A DNA stretch of 18,310 bases from JANXLO01 sp043762265 (GTDB lineage Bacteria > Armatimonadota > Chthonomonadetes > Chthonomonadales > Chthonomonadaceae), in assembly GCA_043762265.1 (NCBI GenBank), contig JAYUMV010000380.1:1-18310 (forward strand). The letters run 5' to 3'. The stretch's first letter is position 1. Each line of letters opens with the position of its first letter. The notes under the pieces are model-generated. The model made no database searches and had not been told where the DNA came from. It saw nothing but the letters and a program-made list of their open reading frames with translations. Shown one piece after another: positions 1-7,536 of the stretch. The position numbers were made by a program, and so were the translations under genes.

Positions 1-16
1 ATCCCGGTTTGGACGG

Positions 17-2113
17 TCAGAGCGATGACGCGACAGCAATTTCACTTTGCACAGAGGGCGGCAGCCTAAAGCCGCTTTTCGGCTGTGCTTCTAGGGGCTC
101 CTTTCCGTTGCGCCCGACAGCCTGTTGCCACGCATCATTGAGTTTGCCCACATCATGCAGTAGCGTCGCTAGCTCCATGGCATCCCGCACCGCGCCGACG
201 GTATCCTCCAGCGGAACGCCTGCGTGTGCATATACCTTGTCTGCCCACGCCATGAGAAACGGAGAGTAGAGATCAAGAATACGTCTGGCCTCTTCCTGCG
301 CTCCCTTCGCATGTTCGATCCACGTCTGCTCCTTGCCGTCCTGCTGTTTCTGGCCGCGTTCTCTTGGGAAAATCAGGCGCATTCGTGTAGGCTCCCCCAC
401 TCCCGGTCGGATTCCCAGGCCGGTTCGTGGGGCATAGGCTGCTTCTGTGGCAAGAATCAGATAGGTTGCACCAGGACGAATGCGCTGAACGGGCGAAATT
501 CGCATCGGCATTTCGGCCACCGATTTTGTCTCCTGATTTGATCTCGCACTATGCTGAATGACGACCTCACGGACCTGCCACTCTTTTTGTAGAGAGGCGA
601 ACGTGCTGAGCCGCAGAGAAATCGTTTCAGGATATTGCCGTGGAAGACGATTGCCGTTCGCATCTTTCTCCGGTGTGTTGTACGCGCTCTGAGCCGCCTC
701 GAAACTTTCCACAACTCCAACGTTAACGGTAACGGAATCGCGTAAGAGTTTTTCGACCTGTGACGCGTCAGCAGATTGGAAAGCCTGTTCGTATGCACCA
801 AGCGCCGTCGCCGCAGTAAGAGCGACAGGATCTTTGTCAAGCGGCCTTTTCTGTTTTTTTCGGTCGTCTGCTTCCTTCTTTGTAAACTCCTGTCCGCTTA
901 TAAACGCACTATAGAAATCGCTCAAGCTCCGCGTGACGAACTCCTGTTCCCGCTGCCAGTCCAGGATCTGATCGTTCACGTCTTCCTTGAGCGCCAGTTC
1001 TGTCGCTTCCATGACATCAAGATTGTAGGGAAGGCAAGCCTTTCGCCGTTCCTCTTCACTCTGCGTTTTACCTTGAGGGAAGAGAGACCAGACCACGAAC
1101 CGACCATTCTGTATAGGCGCGGGTGGACGGAAGAAACGAGCACAGCGTCCGGCCCGTTGGACAAGCGAATCTGCCGGGGCTAGTTCACTGAAAACGACAG
1201 GCGCCGAGATATTTAATCCGGCCTCCACTACCTGCGTGCTGACCAGAATTCCACCCTTTCCCATTTCCCCAAAACGCTCACTGATCTCTTCGTCGCGCTT
1301 TTGGCGATCCGCCGGCGCGAAACGGGAATGCGCCAGAAACACATTGTCTACTCCGGCCCCCGCGCATAGTTCATGGTAAAGATCGAGGGCAGCCGGAACA
1401 GTATTACAAAAAACGATGACGCGTCCATTGGGCCCTTGTGCAGTCCATGCCTCCCTGATGGCGGAGACACGACCTGCCGTGTCCAGCACCGTGTCAACCG
1501 AATTCACGATAATTCTTCGGCGATCATCCCGTTGGCTCACATCCGTTTCGCTGGCATGAACGACACGTAAATCCAAATGCTTCTCAAGGTGCCTGATTAC
1601 AATGTCGGGCAGAGTGGCCGTCATGACGCAGGAGAGCAATCCCCAGCGTTGACGTTGGTGCAGCATAGCAAACAACAGCGGCAACCCGGCCTTTGGGTCA
1701 AGTAAATGCACTTCATCAAAGACACTGTAACTTGTCAGTATTGCACCGGCTGCCGAGTGGCCGTCTCTGGATGTAAAGGAAAGCGGAGCACCCGCAAATG
1801 CCGTCAGATATTGGTCAATCGTCGTGATAATGGCCTGCTCGCGGAATGTCTGACTGTCCGGAGTTTGACCATGATGTACTGTCGCCTTCCACGGACGCTG
1901 GTTGAAATGCAACAACTGGTCGAACTGTTCTTTGATTCCCTGCGCCATCGCCCGCATAGGCAGGGTATATATTACTCGTGTACCGAGCAGACCTGTGCCT
2001 ATTTCAGCAGCGGCAGTGAGGGCAGCACGAGTCTTTCCTAATCCGGTCGGCGCGATCAGCAAAACCGATTTATTGTCCCGTAAGACAGCATTACATTGCC
2101 GCTGAAAATCCAT
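17..2113 (-). CDS. cas3: Cas3-type DExH helicase with C-terminal, apparently incomplete HD domain
   Basis: A superfamily 2 helicase of 698 aa. In Cas3, the helicase unwinds DNA flanking a Cascade-bound target and the HD domain cuts it. Visible motifs: Walker A APTGLGKT (21-28), DEVH box (133-136), MTATLP (164-169), motif V STQVVEAGLNIS (292-303) and motif VI QRAGRCAR (319-326). The protein begins directly at the helicase, with no N-terminal HD domain. Instead HD-like motifs follow it: WIEHAKGA (H601) and LLHDVGK (H653, D654). The order helicase-then-HD is, as I recall, typical of type I-G (former I-U) Cas3. The frame stops about 45 residues after HDVGK, and where Cas3 HD domains normally show an HE pair the sequence reads QSE (S690). 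The HD domain is therefore shorter than usual and probably inactive or broken. The start is supported by AAGGAG 7 nt upstream (complement of 2121-2126). No other cas gene or CRISPR repeat is visible, because the gene ends at the window edge. It could be a related non-CRISPR DExH-HD helicase. Confidence 0.75.
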   Translation of the reverse strand: MDFQRQCNAVLRDNKSVLLIAPTGLGKTRAALTAAAEIGTGLLGTRVIYTLPMRAMAQGIKEQFDQLLHFNQRPWKATVHHGQTPDSQTFREQAIITTIDQYLTAFAGAPLSFTSRDGHSAAGAILTSYSVFDEVHLLDPKAGLPLLFAMLHQRQRWGLLSCVMTATLPDIVIRHLEKHLDLRVVHASETDVSQRDDRRRIIVNSVDTVLDTAGRVSAIREAWTAQGPNGRVIVFCNTVPAALDLYHELCAGAGVDNVFLAHSRFAPADRQKRDEEISERFGEMGKGGILVSTQVVEAGLNISAPVVFSELAPADSLVQRAGRCARFFRPPAPIQNGRFVVWSLFPQGKTQSEEERRKACLPYNLDVMEATELALKEDVNDQILDWQREQEFVTRSLSDFYSAFISGQEFTKKEADDRKKQKRPLDKDPVALTAATALGAYEQAFQSADASQVEKLLRDSVTVNVGVVESFEAAQSAYNTPEKDANGNRLPRQYPETISLRLSTFASLQKEWQVREVVIQHSARSNQETKSVAEMPMRISPVQRIRPGATYLILATEAAYAPRTGLGIRPGVGEPTRMRLIFPRERGQKQQDGKEQTWIEHAKGAQEEARRILDLYSPFLMAWADKVYAHAGVPLEDTVGAVRDAMELATLLHDVGKLNDAWQQAVGRNGKEPLEAQPKSGFRLPPSVQSEIAVASSL

Positions 2114-2475
2114 TGTTCATCTCCTTCTCTCTATCTCATTCGGGCATCTCCACCCAAACTCGACGCCTGCCACACAAACCGGAACGAATTTGCGAAAAAA
2201 CCTGATAGTTTGCTGTCTCTGCAAATGCCCGTTCCTATGCCAGGGCGTTACAGATAGTTTTAGACTATGATTGGAAAATGTGCTGTTCTCCTCGGAGTAA
2301 CGTGCGAAGCGTAAGAGACCTCCCCCAAGACATCCTGTCCTTACAAACTAGGGAAGGCTTCCGTGGTCAGCAATGGCTTTAGGCGTCTACTGCAGACACA
2401 AATGACGCGTTGCCGTTGCAACACATGCCCGATTGCATTCATATTTTTTCTATACTTTGCAGGGAATCCTTGTTC

Positions 2476-2485
2476 GTTCGCGAAC
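2476..2485. promoter_or_regulatory. Candidate operator palindrome in the -35 zone of the cassette promoter
   Basis: GTTCGCGAAC is a perfect 10-bp palindrome. It ends 12 bp before a -10-like TATATT (2498-2503), in the place where the -35 element would lie. A repressor bound here would block the cassette promoter. The HTH-like product of 3148-3612 is the obvious candidate to bind it, but that link is inference. A 10-bp palindrome can also occur by chance. Confidence 0.3.
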
Positions 2486-2497
2486 TTCCTCTTGTGT

Positions 2498-2503
2498 TAT
2501 ATT
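2498..2503 (+). promoter_or_regulatory. Candidate -10 box of the sigma/HTH/ImmA/nurA/herA cassette
   Basis: TATATT matches the sigma-70 -10 consensus at 5 of 6 positions. It would place the transcription start near 2510, about 22 nt before the ATG at 2532. No good TTGACA-like -35 lies at 16-18 bp spacing, so the promoter would be weak, activated, or read by another sigma factor, possibly the product of the first gene. Confidence 0.3.
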
Positions 2504-2517
2504 CATTGCGCTTTGTC

Positions 2518-2523
2518 AAGGAG
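2518..2523 (+). promoter_or_regulatory. Ribosome binding site fixing the start of the sigma-like gene
   Basis: AAGGAG lies 8 nt before ATG 2532. It favours this start over the in-frame upstream start at 2433. Confidence 0.65.
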
Positions 2524-2531
2524 TAATTGTT

Positions 2532-3161
2532 ATGTCCCAAGAGGAGTTGGAGGCTTTGTGGCGAGCCTTCTGTGCCGGGAGCCCGACGGCCTCACGCCGT
2601 CTTATCGACGCCTGTTTGCTCCGATTGGTTCCGATCTTGCGCCGCCGCTTTTCCGTGTTGCCTCTGGAAACTATCAACGACGCGGCCTACGATGCGCTCA
2701 TCGAATTGACACGCAATCCGGATCGCTACCAGCCCCAAAAAGGCAGCCTCCTCACCTTCCTCATTCTCATCGGCAATAACAAATTGATTGATTGCTATCG
2801 ACAGATCCGACGTCGGCGCGAAATTCCTGTTGGGGGAAGCGTCGAACTCGCCCTTGTCGAAACGAATCAATTTAAGCAAGCCGAGTATCGGGAACCGGAC
2901 CGCTACGATGCCGACACCCTGACACCCGATGTTCAGGCGCTCCTGGAGGAACTTCTGCCCGCCCTGCAAGACCGCGCAGCCTTCGACCTTGTCCTTCACG
3001 AAGGCCGCGCCTCGGTGGCGCAGTTCGCCACGATCTGGGGACTGGACCATCTGTCGCCCGAACAGCAAGCCGTGCTCGTCAAACAGAATCGAGACCGTAT
3101 CATGAAAAAAGTCCGACGGAAACAACGCGAATTTCGGGAACTGCTCTATGGCGAAATATAA
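2532..3161 (+). CDS. Sigma-70-like (ECF-type) RNA polymerase sigma factor
   Basis: A 209-aa protein resembling small sigma-70 family factors, which direct RNA polymerase to a dedicated promoter set. Residues 20-98 look like sigma region 2: AAYDALIELT (51-60), then a DRYQPQKGS stretch (64-72), the TFLILIGNNKLID segment (75-87) and a basic QIRRRRE end. This matches the usual 'D-x-x-Q-E...Y-x-P-x-x-G-x-F-x-x-W-L...I-A-R-N-x-x-I-D' pattern. The C-terminal part (about 133-205) is helical and ends in a basic MKKVRRKQREFREL stretch where region 4 would be, but it is divergent. The start at 2532 is chosen because AAGGAG (2518-2523) lies 8 nt upstream. A longer in-frame start at 2433 adds a hydrophobic, non-family stretch and has no ribosome site. 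It is the first gene of a seven-gene same-strand cassette and overlaps the next gene by 14 nt, implying translational coupling. It could control the cassette itself. Confidence 0.65.
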   Translation: MSQEELEALWRAFCAGSPTASRRLIDACLLRLVPILRRRFSVLPLETINDAAYDALIELTRNPDRYQPQKGSLLTFLILIGNNKLIDCYRQIRRRREIPVGGSVELALVETNQFKQAEYREPDRYDADTLTPDVQALLEELLPALQDRAAFDLVLHEGRASVAQFATIWGLDHLSPEQQAVLVKQNRDRIMKKVRRKQREFRELLYGEI

Positions 3162-3612
3162 TAAAGAGGCCCATGAACGTCGTCTGCGCGCCCAGTTCGT
3201 TCGGCGCACCCTCCAGGCAGACACACCGCTGTTGGCGACTACACTTCATCGCTACGCTGCCGCAGAAGGCCAGACCTGGGCCGAACTCGCCCAGGCGCTC
3301 GAATGCAGCGTGGACTCTCTCAACCAGATCGCCCTCTGCCGCCCGCCGCGCAGGGAGAGTTTCGTGGAAGATGTGGAGGAGATCGCCGCCGACTATGTAG
3401 ACCCCGACCGCCTGCTTCTGCTGCTGCGCAAACTTCAAGTCTTCGCGACTTTTGCCGAACATGCTGCGGAAGCGCGGCCCGACCAGGATGCCATCCCCGG
3501 ACGCACCATGCTCCTCGCCGCCCGTGACCGCGAAGAGGAGGGGGAGGGAGAGACCTCTCCAGCGCCGGAGGAGGAGCCCTCGACATTTCCTACAGAGGAC
3601 GACCATGTCTGA
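3148..3612 (+). CDS. Small HTH-like protein with acidic C-terminal tail (candidate repressor or anti-sigma)
   Basis: A 154-aa protein of no family I can name with confidence. The N-terminus (1-25) is basic. Residues 41-95 read like a small helical HTH/XRE-type domain (GQTWAELAQALECSVDSLNQ, then an EDVEEIAADY helix and VDPDRLLLLLRKL). The last 25-30 residues are strongly acidic (REEEGEGETSPAPEEEP). It overlaps the sigma-like gene upstream by 14 nt and the ImmA/IrrE gene downstream by 8 nt, so the three are surely co-translated. Two roles fit the context. It could be a DNA-binding repressor cleaved by the adjacent ImmA/IrrE protease, as DdrO is by IrrE and ImmR by ImmA. Alternatively it could be an anti-sigma partner of the upstream protein. 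The sequence alone does not decide. Confidence 0.6.
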   Translation: MAKYNKEAHERRLRAQFVRRTLQADTPLLATTLHRYAAAEGQTWAELAQALECSVDSLNQIALCRPPRRESFVEDVEEIAADYVDPDRLLLLLRKLQVFATFAEHAAEARPDQDAIPGRTMLLAARDREEEGEGETSPAPEEEPSTFPTEDDHV

Positions 3613-4339
3613 TGTGTACCGAGCCGTGGAGCGCTTTCGTCGGGATGCACGCGCCTTCCTCGAACCGCCTTTGCGGCTAAGAAGAGCCCTCGCCCACTGC
3701 TATCCTGTCACCTGCGAACTGCTGCCCGCACTCAGTGTCCAGGCCATGCGCGACTATCTGCACCGCCATGAGGCGCTTCTGCCCCGTGCCCTGATCACCT
3801 GCCGAGACCGACGACTGCGTGGCGGGATCGTCGCGCAGTACGGCTACGGCATCCTCTTCGCCGACCGCGACGATCCCGAATCCGAAATCCGCTTTACGCT
3901 GGCCCACGAGGCCAAGCATTTCCTCATGGATCATCTCTACCCTCGCCTCGACTTGCTGGATCGCTTTGGTCCCGGCATTCTGCCCGTTCTGGATGGACGG
4001 CGCCTGCCCAGTCGGGAAGAGCGCATCGACGCACTTCTGGCCCGCACCGAACTGAGCCAACAGACCCATCTTCTCGACCGAGACACACGACTATCCTCCA
4101 ATTTCGAAACCATAGAAGCCGATGCAGACGCCTTCGCCTCGGAACTCCTGGCGCCCGCCGATTCCCTCCGTGTCCGCTTTCCACACCTCTTTACGGACGA
4201 GGAAGCCGTGACGCAAGTGCAGGAGGCGTTGGTGCGCGAGTACGCGCTGCCCGAGATACCTGCTCTGAACTATGCACGTGGCTGGGTCGCGGACCATGGG
4301 GAACCACGTACTCTGCTTCATCGCCTTGGCTTGATCTAA
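3605..4339 (+). CDS. ImmA/IrrE-type HExxH metallopeptidase
   Basis: A 244-aa zinc metalloprotease of the ImmA/IrrE (COG2856) type. Residues 96-105 (RFTLAHEAKH) hold the HExxH metal/catalytic motif (H101, E102, H105). EADADAFASELLAP (171-184) matches the family's second motif 'E-x-x-A-x-x-F-A-x-x-L-L-x-P', supplying the third ligand. The linker between the two motifs is about 65 residues, longer than the roughly 30 I expect, so there is an insertion (about 115-165). Known members cleave HTH repressors: IrrE/PprI cuts DdrO after radiation in Deinococcus, and ImmA cuts ImmR on mobile elements. The start ATG at 3605 overlaps the previous gene by 8 nt. A longer in-frame start at 3452 would run through that gene and is rejected. 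Its natural target here would be the preceding HTH-like protein, which is inference. Confidence 0.85.
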   Translation: MSDVYRAVERFRRDARAFLEPPLRLRRALAHCYPVTCELLPALSVQAMRDYLHRHEALLPRALITCRDRRLRGGIVAQYGYGILFADRDDPESEIRFTLAHEAKHFLMDHLYPRLDLLDRFGPGILPVLDGRRLPSREERIDALLARTELSQQTHLLDRDTRLSSNFETIEADADAFASELLAPADSLRVRFPHLFTDEEAVTQVQEALVREYALPEIPALNYARGWVADHGEPRTLLHRLGLI

Positions 4340-4439
4340 AAATTTTAGTAGCGCCGTGTCGCAATGCGCGATTCGCCAACGAATAATCCCCTGAACGACC
4401 GGGGTACCGGTAAAGACAGTTAGGAGCGGAGCCGAACCG
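4340..4439. repeat. Inverted-repeat cluster upstream of the nurA-like gene
   Basis: This 100-bp gap separates the three regulatory genes from the four nuclease/ATPase genes. With the end of the preceding stop codon it contains four small inverted repeats in a row: CTAAAA/TTTTAG (4336-4348), CGCA/TGCG (4360-4368), ATTCG-CCAA-CGAAT (4371-4384) and ACCGG-GGTA-CCGGT (4397-4410). None has a T-tract, so none is a typical intrinsic terminator. They may be operator sites, an RNA structure acting on translation of the nuclease block, or a decayed repeat. AGGAG (4421-4425) and GGAG (4427-4430) precede ATG 4440. Confidence 0.4.
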
Positions 4440-5630
4440 ATGTCTGAAGCAGACTCGCCCAACCAGACAGATGCATTCGCGGATGCCTTCGGGGAACCGA
4501 TTCGTCAGGTACTCGACATCGCCACCTGGAACGACGGCCATGATCTTGCTAAGCTCTATGACCGCCTCAACCAGATGGTGGCCGAGAGTATCGCGCAGGA
4601 GACTCGTACGCGTGAGTCCATTCGGCAACTGATTATTCCGCGCCTACGGGATGGCAGTGACCGGTTCGCTCCCAAAAACGCGGGCCTCTACAAAGTCACG
4701 ACGGAACAGATCGCGGAGATCCATTGCGGACTACTCTTTAACGGCGCAACCGAATGCTGCGATGGAACGGTCGCTGCCCACGACTCGCTGCTGCTCACCA
4801 TCGTACAGATCGGCCTCTCGCTTGTCGCCTATCAAGGCAACCAGGGCACCTGGGTGCAGCGCCTCTATCGCCGCGACCTCCATGCGCAGAATCCGGATCC
4901 TATGGAAGAGGCAATGGCTCTGCTCGCACGCCGCGGTAAATCGGACGACACCGGCGGCGAGGGCGATAGTGGCCCCCTCAACCGGCTGGTAAGGCGCACT
5001 CTTATGGAGTATGCGGAGCGCGCTGCGCTCGCCAATCTCTCCACCGCGCTCTGGCGTATGGGGCACGGCAATCCGGTTCCTAGCGGTATGCTGCTCGTGA
5101 CCGGCCCAGGAACGAAGGATCTGCTTAATGCGGGAATGGAAGCGCTTCGCAAACTGCTGTTGGGGCACAAGCGCTTTGTCTATGTTGTCAGTGAGCCTGC
5201 AGATCGCTTTCTTCTCACGCTGGGTAACGCGCTCAATCCGCTCGAATTTGCTATTACCGAAACCCTGGCGCATCAGTTCACAAAGCTACAACTGATTCAA
5301 AGCCGTAGTGCAGGCGCAGAACGCAGCGATGTCGTCGCCTTTATGCAGGAGGTTGGGCCGGAGGTTGTCACCGGAGTGTATCGGGCCGGACTGCATGCGC
5401 CGCCCCGCGTCTTTTATGCCCATCGGGATTTCGCCTGCGAAGCGGCAGCGCTTGCCATCGCCGACTCCGTGCTGCAGCCTTATCGTGGCTTCCCGATGCT
5501 GATCGACTTGGCCGATATTCTCTGTGGCAACATCTTCGACCAGGCCAGTTTCCATGGAACCGTTCAAAATGCGTACGCACGGGCCGGAGAGCCCATGCGC
5601 TATCTGGGTGAGCGCGAAACCCGTGTTTGA
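4440..5630 (+). CDS. nurA: Divergent NurA-like nuclease, partner of HerA
   Basis: A 396-aa protein that I assign to the NurA family, nucleases that work with the HerA translocase to resect DNA ends. Supporting signs: CDGTVAAHD (107-115) fits the family's first catalytic motif (DG, D108). LVRRTLMEYAERAALANL (183-200) fits the mid-protein helix with a conserved Glu (E190 or E193). The C-terminal block PPRVFYAHRD (321-330), followed about 20 residues later by GFPMLIDLADI (350-360), fits the 'R-x-x-Y...GYP-x-x-L-x-x-AH' ending. The next gene is herA, 15 nt downstream, which strongly supports the call. Two expected residues are missing. The second catalytic DG position appears as TGPG (221-224), and the usual AH near the end reads AD (358-359). 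The protein is therefore either a divergent subfamily or catalytically weakened. It is an alignment by eye, so moderate confidence. Confidence 0.6.
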   Translation: MSEADSPNQTDAFADAFGEPIRQVLDIATWNDGHDLAKLYDRLNQMVAESIAQETRTRESIRQLIIPRLRDGSDRFAPKNAGLYKVTTEQIAEIHCGLLFNGATECCDGTVAAHDSLLLTIVQIGLSLVAYQGNQGTWVQRLYRRDLHAQNPDPMEEAMALLARRGKSDDTGGEGDSGPLNRLVRRTLMEYAERAALANLSTALWRMGHGNPVPSGMLLVTGPGTKDLLNAGMEALRKLLLGHKRFVYVVSEPADRFLLTLGNALNPLEFAITETLAHQFTKLQLIQSRSAGAERSDVVAFMQEVGPEVVTGVYRAGLHAPPRVFYAHRDFACEAAALAIADSVLQPYRGFPMLIDLADILCGNIFDQASFHGTVQNAYARAGEPMRYLGERETRV

Positions 5631-5645
5631 AAGAGAGCAAATATC

Positions 5646-7487
5646 ATGAGTATCGAATTGCCGCCGCTGCCCGATGAGGTGGCCCAATCCTTTCCATCGG
5701 AAGCGTTCGCCCGCCTTCGCGAAGATATGCAGACAGCGGGAGGTTCCTACATGCCCCCAATCGGGCATGAGGGCAGCATCGGTTGCACAATGTTCGACAC
5801 GCCGACATCCGATGACACTACCATCCCCGTCCTCCTGCCGAAAGAGAATATCGACCAACTGCCTTCGCAGGCGGCGGTACGAATCAAAAGTCAAGACGGA
5901 CATACCTATCTCGGCATCGTGGTGCGAGGCCCGTTTGCCCTGCCGGATGGACTGCGCGCCGACGCGCCGCCTGTCGTGGCGACCGCCATTCGCGGCGGCT
6001 TCTTTTTACCGGACTATCATGGTCTCGTCATTGTCGAGATCGCGGGAGAGGAGAAGAACGGGCAGCTGCAGCCGCATCGCTTTCGTCCGCGCCCGAACAG
6101 TCCCGTTTTCGTGCTGAAACCGGAGGAGGTGCGCGAGTTCCTCAAGACCGGTGGCAACGTGCGCCTGGGCCGTGCCTTCGGCCATGACGATCTGGAAATC
6201 GCCTTTCCGTCCAGAGATAAGCAGGTGCTGCCGCGCCATACCGGTATTCTGGGAACGACAGGCGGCGGCAAGTCTACTACCGTCGCTAACCTCATCGCCC
6301 AGCTGCAGGCGGCCGGGGTCGCGACCATCCTGTTGGACACCGAAGGCGAATATACCGAAATGAACGAGCCGACGGACGATCCGAAGATGCTTGAAATTCT
6401 TCAGGAGATAGGCCGCGCGCCGCAGGGCGTCCCCGATACTGACCTCTATTTCCTGGTCGGTCGGCAATGCGCCAATCCTATGCACCCTCGCCGAAAACCC
6501 TTCTCGCCCGCCTTCTCCGGCATTTCGCCCTACGCCGCACTGGAGATTTTCGACCTCAATGAGGCGCAGGAGGAACGCTTCCAAAAAGCCCTTACCTTCA
6601 CAACCCATGTCTTGGATGAGTTGAATGTCTGGGACGAGGCGGATCGTCGCTACGTGAAAGAAGAAATGGACGATTTCGACGAAGGCTATCCAAAATTGCG
6701 GCTCTCGCACCTCTACGATGTCGTCCGTAGTGTAGGAGATATGCTTCAGAACAAAGTGCGCGCACCGCACCCTCCCTTAAGATCTCCCGAGTTTCGCAAC
6801 CACACGGATGTGTTTGACCGCCTGATCCAGGAAGCGATCAAAGACGAACAGAAGCGTGTGGACAGTTGGCGCAAGGTGCAGGGCAAATTGGGACGAATCG
6901 AACGCTTGAACCTTTTCGACAACCCACAGGCTCCCCCGCTCGACTTCAAGAAGTTGCTATCGCCAGGCCGCGTCTCTATTATCGACCTCTCTGACAGCGA
7001 TTCTACGCTGGTCAACAATCTGATTATCAGCGACCTCCTGCATGGAGTGCAGAAAGCCCAGGAAGAGGCCTATGAATACGCTACTCAACTTGGACGGGAG
7101 CCGACTCCTGTGGTCATCATCATCGAAGAGGCGCACGAGTTCCTTTCGGCGCAGCGCATCGGCAAAATGCCTACCCTGCATCAGCAGGTGGAGCGCATCG
7201 CCAAACGCGGGCGCAAACGCTGGCTTGGCCTCGTCTTCGTGACTCAGTTGCCGCAGCATCTGCCCGATGCGATCCTCGGACTGGTCAACAATTTCATCCT
7301 GCACAAGATCGGTGATGCCAATGTCGTCGCCCGCCTGAAGCGTAGCGTTGGCGGCGTGGACGAGGCGCTCTGGTCGCGATTGCCCCGCCTAGCGCCTGGT
7401 CAGGCCGTCGTCTCGCTTGCCAGCCTCTCACGCCCGATACTGACCGCCATGGACCCCGCGCCCTGCCGCCTGCGCATGGTGCGCTGA
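5646..7487 (+). CDS. herA: HerA-type hexameric ATPase/DNA translocase
   Basis: A 613-aa HerA/FtsK-superfamily ATPase. HerA forms a hexameric ring that pumps DNA and drives the NurA nuclease in end resection. Residues 1-170 are beta-rich and fit the N-terminal HAS-barrel. Walker A is GTTGGGKST (203-211), followed by LLDTEGEY (229-236), the family's 'D-x-x-GEY' signature. Walker B with the catalytic pair is VVIIIEEAHEF (489-499). VFVTQLPQHLP (530-540) supplies the polar sensor Gln. The C-terminus (DAILGLVNNFILHKI, then RLPRLAPGQAVV) is typical of HerA. All ATPase residues look intact. It starts 15 nt after the nurA-like stop, and the next gene is an Mre11-type nuclease. This mirrors the archaeal Mre11-Rad50-HerA-NurA operon, which is unusual in bacteria. 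The length is at the upper end for HerA owing to a charged helical insertion (about 290-440). Confidence 0.9.
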   Translation: MSIELPPLPDEVAQSFPSEAFARLREDMQTAGGSYMPPIGHEGSIGCTMFDTPTSDDTTIPVLLPKENIDQLPSQAAVRIKSQDGHTYLGIVVRGPFALPDGLRADAPPVVATAIRGGFFLPDYHGLVIVEIAGEEKNGQLQPHRFRPRPNSPVFVLKPEEVREFLKTGGNVRLGRAFGHDDLEIAFPSRDKQVLPRHTGILGTTGGGKSTTVANLIAQLQAAGVATILLDTEGEYTEMNEPTDDPKMLEILQEIGRAPQGVPDTDLYFLVGRQCANPMHPRRKPFSPAFSGISPYAALEIFDLNEAQEERFQKALTFTTHVLDELNVWDEADRRYVKEEMDDFDEGYPKLRLSHLYDVVRSVGDMLQNKVRAPHPPLRSPEFRNHTDVFDRLIQEAIKDEQKRVDSWRKVQGKLGRIERLNLFDNPQAPPLDFKKLLSPGRVSIIDLSDSDSTLVNNLIISDLLHGVQKAQEEAYEYATQLGREPTPVVIIIEEAHEFLSAQRIGKMPTLHQQVERIAKRGRKRWLGLVFVTQLPQHLPDAILGLVNNFILHKIGDANVVARLKRSVGGVDEALWSRLPRLAPGQAVVSLASLSRPILTAMDPAPCRLRMVR

Positions 7488-7521
7488 CCGCTCACCCATT
7501 CGGTTATTTCATTTAAATTTG

Positions 7522-7528
7522 AGGAGAG
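7522..7528 (+). promoter_or_regulatory. Ribosome binding site selecting the TTG start of the Mre11-like gene
   Basis: AGGAGAG precedes TTG 7537. It shows that the upstream in-frame TTG at 7519, which overlaps this site, is not the start. Confidence 0.6.
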
Positions 7529-7536
7529 TAGAAACT

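Larger units (their letters stand above)
2114..2531. other. Divergent intergenic region between cas3-like gene and sigma-like gene
   Basis: About 418 bp without a convincing gene, lying between two divergently transcribed genes, so promoters for both should be here. I see no CRISPR-type direct repeats. On the plus side there is a -10-like TATATT at 2498-2503 and a perfect palindrome just upstream (separate entries). Another -10-like TATACT lies at 2451-2456 without a good -35. Small inverted repeats include TTTGC/GCAAA (2209-2225). The region is visibly richer in A and T than the flanking genes. An open frame upstream of the sigma-like start (2433-2531) has no coding support. Confidence 0.5.

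Noticed and set aside
2114..2531. Possible CRISPR array next to the Cas3-like gene
   Set aside because: No direct repeat of 20 bp or more at regular spacing is present.
2433..2531. N-terminal extension of the sigma-like protein
   Set aside because: It has no ribosome site and is not sigma-like, while ATG 2532 has a well-placed AAGGAG.
3452..3604. N-terminal extension of the ImmA/IrrE protein
   Set aside because: It would run through the HTH-like gene in another frame. ATG 3605 fits the normal overlap pattern.
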